Shown: positions 1 to 9,199 of the stretch, piece after piece
Layout of the letters: every line of letters begins with the position of its first letter
Position numbering within the stretch: the stretch's first letter is position 1
Assembly (NCBI GenBank): GCA_015143295.1
Contig: JABCRI010000943.1
Coordinates: 1-64,000, forward strand
From: Tetracentron sinense
Taxonomy: Eukaryota > Streptophyta > Magnoliopsida > Trochodendrales > Trochodendraceae
Direction: 5' to 3'
DNA: 64,000 nucleotides
Notes under the pieces: generated by a model
Database searches by the model: none
Told to the model about the DNA's origin: nothing
The model's input: the letters and a program-made list of their open reading frames with translations, nothing else
Program-made: the position numbers and the translations under genes

Positions 1-59
1 CGCGCCTCCCCCCGCTGTCCATCTCGCGTACTCTCTTTAGCCACGAAGAAGAAGGAACC

Positions 60-1460
60 ATTGTCCATGGTTATCACCTCTGCTGCCCCTAAAGAAAAGA
101 TGCCGCCCCGCCGAGCACGGGCCCGAAGAGTCCCAAAGCTGACAACCGCCGTGGATAAAAGAGTTCGTGGTTCATTTGCTGCTACCCCCTTCCTCCCTAC
201 CGGGTGCTCCTCCAACAAGTCAGGAGCCAGAGGCGAAACGGCAGTGCCCGAGGTTACTCAGCGCCGTTGTTTCCCTCTCGAGCTGCCTTTCCTTTTGCTC
301 CCGGCCATCACGAGCTCCGATGTCGTTGCCTTGGCTGCACAGAAATCGGCACGACGATCTCCCGCACAGTATTACTTTTCCCGACCGTCTACTCTCCGGT
401 ACTGGTCCACGCCCGACTTCCTCGTTCGGGGCCGACCGTGTTGAAGTCGGCGAAGAGCTCTGGGGACGTTTGCCCCTAGCTCTACGCCTGCGCTATGCTT
501 ATCCCCGGGGACACGCTGAGGTTGGGCCACCCCACTTAGCCGACCTGTCCTACGCCGCCTGTCATCCGTGGCCAGTAAGCTTCTCCCTCCCCCTCGTCTC
601 CTACCTTCAAATTGTTTTAAAAAAATACTAACCCCTCGTTGTGCTAAAGCCCATACATCTCGTTGCAGATGAACGCGCTCGGTGCAAGAGCTTTGGCGAT
701 CGCAGCCGGAATAAATACACTCACTGCGAGACGGGATCAACTAACTGGAGAGACAGGACGATACGCTGTAGAATACTCTTGTTGAGAAGACGCAAGGCAG
801 ACTTCGTCTTCTCAATCCAAGGCTGAAACGCCTTGTGCTGCAGTAAGGGCCTAGTCACTAGCCACCAAGTAGGGAAAAGCCGAAGCTGAGGCACAGCACA
901 AAGGAGGCCCGAAAGTAGCCCAAGCAGATACGAGATGCTGTTGTACGCATCGGCGGCTGGAGCATGTCTCCCAAGTTTTTGGGAGACACTGGAGAATGGA
1001 GGCAGCCAGGTCGGCACTGGCGGAGGAGCTCGAGGAGGCCAAGAAAATTCAGGAGGACACCGAGAGGTCCGTGACCTGAGACTGCAGCAGTACTACCAGT
1101 CTCAGCTGGACACGCTCTTGGATGAAGATCGTGCTGAGACCGAGAAAGAGGTTCTCGACTCGCTTCGCCAGCAAGGCCGTCTGAAGGAAGACAATGAAGA
1201 GGACGCCACACGTTCTCCGAGCTTCAGAGCAAAGAACTGATCGAGCTTGACAACGAAGCCCGAGGTGCAAGGCGTCGTGTTGCCTCACTTTCTTGAAGGT
1301 CCTGCACCCCTCCCTGCCGAGCCGTACTCTGAGTCTGCTGCTCCAGAGCTTCCCCCTGTTGCCGATGAAGTTACTCCGGTGGAAGCCCCTACTGCTGAAG
1401 CCTCTACTCCTGCCCCTGCTACAACGGCGACGGAGGCTGACCTTGAGCTCGTCTGACCTG
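60..1460 (+). pseudogene. Tat1 extra ORF, antisense to gag-pol
   Basis: Between the pol end and the missing 3' LTR the plus strand carries GC-richer, protein-like sequence. It includes a coiled-coil-like stretch with LLDEDRAETE at about 1120-1150, followed by a Pro/Ala/Glu-rich tail ending near 1455. An intron is suggested at about 575-668 (GTAAGC donor, TACTAAC branch-like site, TTGCAG acceptor). Tat2 at 52-60 kb has a homologous product, also antisense to gag. Extra ORFs in this position and orientation are known in Tat-lineage elements; their function is unknown. I do not see a whole gene here. Confidence 0.6.
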
Positions 1461-2621
1461 CTGTCCCTCCAATTTCCTGCTCTTCTGATCCCTTGTCCCT
1501 TTCTATGCTTCTGCTCCTTCCCTTTTGTTGATGTAAATTCTCCCTTCTCCCTTTATGGGAGTTTTCTGACTGTAACTGCCCAGAAATGGGCTTTTGACAT
1601 GAATGGATCGCTCTTCTCTTATTATTCGTGTCTGCACTCTTTTCACCTCGTAGCGTTAGTCGATGCATGCACATAGAATAAGAAAGAAAACACAACGTGA
1701 GTAGCTGAATGATTTTTCACAGTCCACTGTACACGATGTTAAGGCGGTACTTCGCTATGTGAACGTTCGGATATTCGCGAAATGATGACTGTTGTATACC
1801 AAATTAACTATTTTGATCAAAACACTAATGAGCAAAACATATGAGTAGAATGCCATGGTCAAGCACAAACGAACAAACACTACGAGCTAGCACTACGAGA
1901 GAAGCACTACGAGCAAAGCAATATGAGCAAAGTACTATGAGCAAAGCACTACGATCGTTCGCTATGAGCTTTCACCCATGAGCAAACACTATGACCAAGC
2001 GCCATGATCTAACACCCCGAGCAAAGCACTATGATCGTTCGCTATAGCTTTCACCATGAGCAAACACTACGACCAAAGCGCCATGATCTAACACCCCGAG
2101 CAAGCACTATGATCGTTCGCTATGACTTTCACCATGAGCAAACACTACGACCATCACTTACGAACAAGCACTACGAGCGAGCACTGATCCAGATACATCA
2201 TTTGCGCAGTTCATTGTGAATGTAATCTAACAACTAAAATTTATGAGACGAAGGCACGTAACTCAGTTCCGAAACACATGCTCAGAGGGATGTCATTAGG
2301 ATAAGCCACTAGATTTGCTCAGATGACATCCTTATATAAGCCACTCGTGTTCGTTGTGAGTACGTTGTTCGGTCAAAAACTTTACTTGAATTACTTGCAA
2401 AACATTCACAACATTACACTGATGAACTAAATAGAGAATAGCATAAACAATGGGCAGGCACAAATCACATGTTGAAATATGGACACTATGATTATGTAAA
2501 ATCGTTGAAAACTGGTAATCACGACGATGTATGCAAACATCATTTCACAGATTCTATTGAAAGAATTGTCTCAGATTCATGATGTTCCAAGATTTCGAGA
2601 TGAGGTTACCTTGCAAGTCTT
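1461..2621. other. Tat1 non-coding 3' region
   Basis: Non-coding internal sequence between integrase and the extra ORF, including the tandem array. A stretch near 2280-2350 with 'atgtcattaggataagccac' has an inverted counterpart near 54300 inside Tat2, which supports a shared lineage. Confidence 0.6.
1860..2200. repeat. Tandem repeats in the Tat1 3' untranslated region
   Basis: About three to four imperfect copies of a roughly 68-bp unit. The units contain 'gagcaaacactatgacca', 'cgccatgatctaacacccc' and 'actatgatcgttcgctat'. Minisatellite-like arrays between pol and the 3' LTR are a known feature of Tat/Ogre elements and a known seed of plant satellites. Confidence 0.75.
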
Positions 2622-5600
2622 TCAAGTAGCAGACTCCAGGACTTCCCAATCGTCCACGATGTAAGGCCCTTCCCAGTTTGGCCCCAACTTGCCACTGTTA
2701 AGTTCTCTTGTGTTCTGGAACGCTCTTCGGAGAACGAGGTCACCGACTTGCAGCACTCTCCGTTGTACTTTCTTGTTGTAGGCCTTCCTTAATCGCTGCT
2801 GATATCTCCTCAATTTGAATACTGCATCTTCTCGCTTCTCTTCTAGCAGATCAAGATGAATAGCCATGAGTCCTGAGTTCTGATCTTTCTCTCCATCCTT
2901 CTTCTTGCTGTGCCAAGAGCGCACTGTAGGTAAACTGATTTCTGTTGGAATGACTGCCTCCATACCATACGCCAGAGAGAAGGGAGTTTCATTGGTAGGG
3001 CTTCTCGGAGTCGTTCTATACCCCCACAAAACGTTGTGCAGCTCGGCGGCCCACTTCCCCTTCGAATCTTCCAGTCTTCTTTTCAAGGCATTGAGAATGT
3101 TCTTGTTGGCTGCCTCGGCTAACCCATTCCCCTGAGGATAATATGGGGAAGAGAAAACATGCTTGATCTTCAACTCGCTGCAAAAGTCGGCAATTATACG
3201 TCCTGAGAACTGCTTCCCGTTGTCAGATATGATGGACTTGCGGTATGCCAAACCTACAGACGATATGCTCCCACAAGAATTTCTTCACTTCTTGCTCCCT
3301 GATACGTGCAAGGGGAACAGCTTCAATCCATCGTGAGAAGTAGTCAGTTGCCACCAAAAGGAAGATCAAATTCCCTGGAGCCCTCGGGAAAGGTCCCCAA
3401 TGTCAAGTCCCCACCGTGTAAATGGCCAAGGCTGCGATACAGTGCTAAGCTCTTGAGCTGGGGCATGAATCAGTCGAGCAAACCGCTGGCACTGGCTGCA
3501 CCTCTTCACATACTTCTGAGCATCAGCTTGCATGTAAGGCCAGAAATAGCCTTGCCCCAGAGCTCGATGGGCAATGGTCCTTCCGCCCGAATGAATACCA
3601 CATATACCTTCATGCAGCTCAGCAAGTACTCTCTCCACGTCTACGGGATGAACACACTTCAGCAGAGGTCCGCCAAAAGATTTCCTGTACAACTCTCCTT
3701 GTACCAAGGTATAACGAGATACTTTTGACTGAATGCGCCTTGACTCCTTCACGCTGATAGGGAGAACTCCGTCCTTTAGATAAGCCACCAACCCTGTCAT
3801 CCAGCTCGGGACTGGATTGACAAAGAACACTTCTCGCTGCGCCTGAAGAGTTATCGAGGGATACTCTTGGAACTCCATCAAAATAGCCTTCGGCTCGTCA
3901 GCCTGCACCATGGAAGCTAAATACGCCAAAGCGTCAGCATGCCTGTTCTCGTCTCTTCGGGTATGCCTGATCTCCACAACGATGAATGTTTCACATAACG
4001 AACGAACGAGAGTAGCATACTGCTTCATCCGGTCGTCCTTGCATTCGAAAATACCATTCACCTGATTCACCACGAGCTGTGAATCACAAAACACTCTCAA
4101 CGTGGAGATTCGCAACTCTCGTGCGCTCTCCAACCTAAGGAGCAAGGCTTCGTACTCAGCTTCATTGTTAGAGGCAGTGAACCCGAGGCGTGACATCTTT
4201 TGAACTTTGATGTTGTCTGGGCTTATAAGCACAATACCCAGTCCCGCACCACTGAAATTGGAAGACCCGTCTACGTACAACAGCCAACCGCTCCACTCTG
4301 ACGATTCGACCCCCTCCACAACGGCGTCTCCGTTGTCAACTTCACTTGGGAGCTCCCGAAGATTAACAATCACATCCTCTGCCTCCTCCTCCACAGGAAA
4401 GTCAGAAAGAAACCCCGCCATTGCTTGCCCCTTCTCTGAACTCCTGGCCCGATATTGGATATCAAACTCGCTCAGAGCTACGGCCCACTTTGACATCCTC
4501 CCCGCCAGCTCGGGTCGTCCTAGCACGACTTTCAAAGGATACGTTGTGATTACAACGATAGAATGAGCGTGAAAGTACGGCCGGAGTTTCTCTGCGGAAA
4601 AGACAAGAGCCAGACACACCTTCTCGAGCTTGCTATAGTTGCACTCTGCTTTGAGAAAGGTCTTGCTGGTGAAGTAGACAGGCTTCTCCACGCCATCACA
4701 GCTTCTCACCAGGACGGAACCAAGGGCTTGCTCTGAAACAGACAAATAGAGATATAAGACTTCACCTGGCTCTGGCACCGAGAGGATAGGAGTTGACCCT
4801 AAATACTCTTTCAAGGCAAGAAAAGCTCGGGAACACTCCGGAGTCCATGCGAAAATGGAGTCCTTCCTCAGCAGCTCGAACAAAGGTTTGCAACGATCGG
4901 ATGACTTGGAGATAAACCGGTTGAGCGCAGCAATCCGACCTGTCAGCTTCTGAATCTCCTTCTTCGACTTGGGTTCTGGCATGTCCAGCAAAGCCCGGAT
5001 CTGAGCTGGATTAGCTTCAATCCCCCGCTGACTCACAAGATAACCCAAAAATTTCCCCGAGGTGACTCCGAAGGTGCACTTCTCTGGGTTGATCTTCAGA
5101 TTGAAAGATCGCAGCACTGAGAAAGGTTCAGCAAGGTCTGCCACAAGAGTACCTCGTACTCGACTCTTCACAACGATATCGTCGATGTACACTTCAACCG
5201 TCTTGCCAAGGAGTGGCCCGAACATGAGATTCATTAGACGTTGATAGGTGGCACCTGCATTCTTCAAGCCAAAAGGCATCACCCGATAACAGAACAAACC
5301 TCGCTCCGTTATGAAGGTGGTCTTCTCTCGATCTGCTTCCGCCAGGAGGATCTGGTTATAACCCGAATAGCCATCCATGAAGGATAACATCTCGTGGCCG
5401 GCAGTGGCGTTGATGAGCCTGTCTATCCTTGGCATGAGAAAAAAGTCCTTGGGGCACGCCTTATTGACACCAGTGAAGTCAATGCAGACTCTCACCTTCC
5501 CGCTCTTCTTAGGCACAGCCACAATGTTGGCTATCCATTCAGGGTACTGTACTTCCTGAATGAACCCAAACTGGATCAGCTTGTCAATCTCCTCGTTCAC

Positions 5601-5894
5601 TGCATCATGATAAGCTGGAGCAAGCCTCCGAGGTTTCTGCTTCACTGGAGGGATGGCAGGATCAGCATTGAGGTGATGGCAGATAACATTCGGGTCGATG
5701 CCAGTCATAACTTTGTGAGACCATGCAAAGACATCGAGATTCTCCCTAAGAAAACTCAACAACTCGAGCTCCTCCTCCGTTGTCAAGCTCGTCCCAATCT
5801 GCAACACCTTTGGCTCTTCTTCCGTTCCCAAATTGACAGCTTTCGTGGGCTCAACGGAAGGTCTGCACAACGATGCCTCCAAGCTCTCATCCAC
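2622..5894 (-). CDS. Tat1 pol region (RT, RNase H, second RNase H, integrase)
   Basis: Minus-strand polyprotein region just after gag-protease. Reverse transcriptase lies at about 5640-5025 with the catalytic YIDD box and MPFGLKNAGATYQ. Gypsy RNase H lies at about 4940-4410. A second RNase H of the archaeal/plant type lies at about 4290-3900 (LLYVDGSS, NNEAEYEAL, DSQLVVNQ). The integrase HHCC zinc finger (HSGGRT then CSQCQ) lies near 3620-3450, and the integrase core with YYPQGNGLAE follows to about 2620. The second RNase H is diagnostic of Tat. The element as a whole is treated as a broken fossil. Confidence 0.88.
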
Positions 5895-5915
5895 AACGGG
5901 AACTGCCTGTAATTG

Positions 5916-8336
5916 CTACGAAGGCACAACGGAAGCCAGAAAATCGCACTTCTGCGAAGCCAACTGATCGCCTCGAATCTCCCGAGGTCCGTCCTGCGTT
6001 GGGTACTTCAACACCTGGTAGTACGAGGACGGTACAGCCTTCATCTCATGGGTCCACCAGCGACCCAAGATGGCATTGTACGGTGATGGCGCATCCAGAA
6101 CGGAAAACCTGGTCTGAAGGACAACGGGCCCCGCCACAACGGGCAAGACAACGTCGCCTACAGGCTTCATCGAGCTGCCATCAAATCCATACAAGGGAGT
6201 CTGAGCAGGGATGAGGACGGAAGGGTCCAGCTTCATCTGAGTGAAAGCATGAAGGTACAAGATGTCTGCTCCGCTCCCAGAATCTACGAGCACCCTCTTG
6301 ATGTCGAAGTCTCCTATTCTCATGGTGAGAACGAGAGCATCATAGTGAGGTCGGACCATCCCTGCCAGATCAAGATCAGTGAAGGTGAGTGCCTGCTCAA
6401 CGCTTCTGCTAGGCACTTGCACCTGGCACACTGCAGCCTCATGAGACAGCTTCCTGGCCTTCGCCCTGAAGTTCCTCTCCACATCAGTTTCCGGCGTGTG
6501 CACGCGGCAAATGACATTGATCGTACCCAAGGAAGCTCCTCCACTGGTACTGGGATTATCGGCGGGTTCTCTTCCACGAGCTTGGGACACCGGCTCCCTG
6601 GTACGCTCCCTGCCGCCGTTGTCAGGAGCAAGATACTCTCCCAAATACCCCTCCTGAACAAGCCTCTCCAAGTATTCTCTCAGAATACGGCATCGATTGG
6701 TGAGATGACCACGGCACTTATGATAATGACAGTACTCATGCACCCGTGGCCCCGAGGTAATATCCGGCACCGCCCTCGCCGGCCACTCAAAGTATGGCTG
6801 ATCTTCCATTGACCTCATGATGGTCGCCGGGCTGACCGTGAAATTGATGCGCGGTGTCTGATCTGCAAAAGGTCGCCTCTCATTAGGCTGCACGCCTCTC
6901 TCGTGCTGTACTTGAGGCTGCGTCTGGCGTGGCTGATACTGTTGCCTCGCCTGCTGGTTGTTAGAACGTCTCTCCGTCCTGTTCTGATACTGGTTAAAAT
7001 TTTTCTCAAACGGGCGCCGATCCGGCTGATCCCGTTGAGTCACATACACAACTCTCTCCCTCTGCTTCCTTGGCGGCGAGTCCTCAGATGATGAAGACTC
7101 GTACCTCTGCTTCTTCTCCTTCCTCTTCGATGATCGGTGTGCTCGTTCCGCGATATCCACCACTCTCGCTCTGGGCTTCGGCGCTGACACAACGGATACG
7201 TCCTCCTCGTACCTCCCGTACTTGGTGGCACGTACCATCAACTCGTCCATCTTGACAGGGTAGTCAAGAGCTAAGGACTTGTAGAGCTCGGAATGCTTGG
7301 GGATAGCATTCTTGAAAGCGGCGATGTAGCTTGCTTCATCAACTTTGTCAATGTTGTGGACTTCATCAGTGAAACGCGAAATGAAGTCCTTCAAGGATTC
7401 GGCTGGTTTCATCCTCAAAGAGAAGAGAGTATCTGCACCCGCCTTCTTCTTCTTATTGATGATGAAGCGATCAATAAAGGCCGACCGGAGCTCTGAGAAG
7501 TTACTGATGGAACCAGGAGGCAAGTTCCGAAACCACTTCGATGCTGCCCCAGACAGGCTGTTGGGGAAAGCCTTGCAATACAAGTCATCATCTGGATTGC
7601 GAACAGCCATCGCGTGTTTGAAGTCAAACAAATGCTCCTCCGGGTCCGTCTTTCCAGTGTACATGGAGAAGATCGGAGTTATGAACTTGGAAGAAGTATA
7701 GGACTGGTTGATGGCATCCGTGAAGGGAGAGTTCTCGACGTTGTCCTTTGCTGACTGAGCAAAGTGGTCGGGAATCCCTCCCTTCATGCTCTTAACGCGA
7801 GCACCGATTAAAGCCTCCACCTCCTTGGCCGTCATCCAAGTCTTCTGGGTGTCTGCGCCTCTAGTACCCACTCTTAGGTCTTCTCTTCCTGCCCCTTCCC
7901 GGAAATCCACACGATCTGAAGGGATACTCTGCTCTGCCCGAACCGGAGGTTGTCTTACATCCCCTTCAGTAGGAAGAAGCACAAACCTGGTATCACGATT
8001 CTCTGGGGCAGAAGGAGAAGAAGAGAAGTCAAACTGACGTCTCAAAGAAGGCCTCTGCAGTGGCACTTCATCCACTTCGAGCCTGCTATGCTCGAACGTC
8101 TCTAGCCTTGCCTGCATCAACTGTTGCTGCCTGGTGATCTGGTCCAGGGCAGACTGCTGCGCTTGCAGCATTGCCAAGATGCGATCTGAGACAGAGAGCT
8201 CAGCAAGGGAAGGCACAGTCCTCTCTGGTTGCCCAGACGAAGGACTGACTCCAGGATTGTGCACGACAGAAGGTATGAAAGAAGTGGCGTGAGGGGTTTG
8301 ATCCTCATGCCCGAAAACTTCTGACTGGTCTGCCAT
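5916..8336 (-). CDS. Tat1 gag-protease region
   Basis: About 800 codons on the minus strand. The likely start is the methionine of MADQSEVF. In order it shows a charged Q-rich N-terminus, a retrotransposon gag domain in the middle (with WFRNLPPGSI and FIDRFI), a basic region, a zinc-knuckle-like stretch (CHYHKCRGHLTNRC), and a retropepsin motif DSGSGAD near the C-terminus. It would form the capsid-like particle and process the polyprotein. The knuckle segment has a recognisable homologue in the Tat2 element of this window (CYYHKSCGHKTNRY). It belongs to the retrotransposon and is not a host gene. Confidence 0.88.
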   Translation of the reverse strand: MADQSEVFGHEDQTPHATSFIPSVVHNPGVSPSSGQPERTVPSLAELSVSDRILAMLQAQQSALDQITRQQQLMQARLETFEHSRLEVDEVPLQRPSLRRQFDFSSSPSAPENRDTRFVLLPTEGDVRQPPVRAEQSIPSDRVDFREGAGREDLRVGTRGADTQKTWMTAKEVEALIGARVKSMKGGIPDHFAQSAKDNVENSPFTDAINQSYTSSKFITPIFSMYTGKTDPEEHLFDFKHAMAVRNPDDDLYCKAFPNSLSGAASKWFRNLPPGSISNFSELRSAFIDRFIINKKKKAGADTLFSLRMKPAESLKDFISRFTDEVHNIDKVDEASYIAAFKNAIPKHSELYKSLALDYPVKMDELMVRATKYGRYEEDVSVVSAPKPRARVVDIAERAHRSSKRKEKKQRYESSSSEDSPPRKQRERVVYVTQRDQPDRRPFEKNFNQYQNRTERRSNNQQARQQYQPRQTQPQVQHERGVQPNERRPFADQTPRINFTVSPATIMRSMEDQPYFEWPARAVPDITSGPRVHEYCHYHKCRGHLTNRCRILREYLERLVQEGYLGEYLAPDNGGRERTREPVSQARGREPADNPSTSGGASLGTINVICRVHTPETDVERNFRAKARKLSHEAAVCQVQVPSRSVEQALTFTDLDLAGMVRPHYDALVLTMRIGDFDIKRVLVDSGSGADILYLHAFTQMKLDPSVLIPAQTPLYGFDGSSMKPVGDVVLPVVAGPVVLQTRFSVLDAPSPYNAILGRWWTHEMKAVPSSYYQVLKYPTQDGPREIRGDQLASQKCDFLASVVPS

Positions 8337-8370
8337 AATCGCAGAGAGCAAAGGGGAGTCCGTTTATTAT

Positions 8371-8388
8371 TTCCCACAGACGGCGCCA
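8371..8388 (-). other. Tat1 primer binding site
   Basis: On the minus strand TTGGCGCCGTCTGTGGGAA follows directly after the LTR end (..CCCCTCACA). It starts with TGGCGCC, the complement of a tRNA 3' end, in the form usual for Tat-lineage elements. Confidence 0.85.
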
Positions 8389-8646
8389 ATTTTGTGAGGG
8401 GAAAAATACCGGACGGACACGCGTCAGCAGCAGCTTCTTCCACGTTCTGGTTTCCCGATAGATGGTTGGAGCGGAGGGTGTGACACCCTGACCTGTACTC
8501 CGATGGTAAAGTCAGTAAGGGTAGAAGATGATGAGCAGAAAATGCTAGAACAGTCACTGAAAAATACACAAGGCACTGGAGGCTCTTCACACGTATTCTC
8601 CGATCTAGGTCAGTGAACAAGTGTCCTGTGCACTAAAAATCACGGG

Positions 8647-8659
8647 GTTTTTATAGGGC
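8647..8659 (-). promoter_or_regulatory. TATA box of the Tat1 LTR promoter
   Basis: The minus strand reads CCCTATAAAAACCCC. Tat2 has CCTATAAATACCCCC at the equivalent place in its LTR. Confidence 0.6.
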
Positions 8660-8974
8660 AAGGGTTGGTATGGCCATCGATGACCATGGATGGCCATAGG
8701 TGTACATACCACGTGATTTTGCACTCATTGCCAAACATCTTAGTCACATTTGCCACCGGTTGCACCACACGTGAGAGTCTCCAAAAAGTCCAATCGGACG
8801 GGATTGGTCGGTACGCAGAAGTGACCAGCATTAAATGCCAAGACAGTGCTTTCGGCATGAAACGGCGCGTTCGGCACGCTTGTCGGGATCTTGGATCGCC
8901 TCCTGATCACTTCCTCCTACGAGCCGGTCTCGTTGTTGACTTAAGCTCGGTTACGGCGTAGATGCCTTAAAACA

Positions 8975-9170
8975 CAGCACGACCTCGTTGTTGGTGAGAC
9001 AACGGTCTCGTTGTGCGCGCAACGATAACGACGTTGTCAATAGCACAACGCTCACGTTATGATTTAGACAACGAGTACGTCGTCAAACTCACAACGGAGA
9101 CGTTGTCCTGCAAGAGAACAAAGACGTCGTAATGCGCACAACGGGATCGTTGTGTATCGGACAACGCGTG
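8975..9170. repeat. Array of ACAACG-N4-CGTTGT palindromes in the Tat1 LTR
   Basis: At least six units about 20-35 bp apart, for example ACAACGGTCTCGTTGT at 8999-9014 and ACAACGGAGACGTTGT near 9090. Others are imperfect. The position at the start of the LTR (U3 in element sense) suggests a regulatory array. Similar units occur in the Tat2 LTRs. Confidence 0.7.
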
Positions 9171-9199
9171 ACCCCTATATTTTAAGCACGTGACCCCAA

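Larger units (their letters stand above)
1..9195 (-). mobile_element. Tat-lineage Ty3/gypsy LTR retrotransposon (Tat1), partial in window
   Basis: A minus-strand gypsy element. In element order it has a 5' LTR (about 8393-9195), a primer binding site, gag-protease, pol with RT, gypsy RNase H, a second (archaeal-type) RNase H and integrase, a 3' untranslated zone with tandem repeats, and an extra ORF in the opposite sense. The 3' LTR would lie before base 1. The dual RNase H and the antisense extra ORF are known traits of the Tat/Ogre/Retand lineage. The outer edge of the LTR near 9195 is uncertain because only one LTR is visible. Gag and most of pol are well preserved; overall the copy looks lightly broken. 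It appears to have landed in the 5' part of the copia element at 9.2-13.6 kb. Confidence 0.9.
8393..9195 (-). repeat. Tat1 LTR (5' LTR in element sense)
   Basis: It starts on the plus strand with TGTGAGGGG beside the primer binding site and runs about 0.8 kb. The far boundary is set only by where copia gag-like coding begins (about 9200). It holds a TATA-like box and an array of short palindromes. Confidence 0.7.

Noticed and set aside
61-631. Overlapping plus-strand ORFs as separate host genes
   Set aside because: They overlap in different frames in GC-richer DNA inside the Tat1 extra-ORF region. They are best read as parts or shadows of that element.
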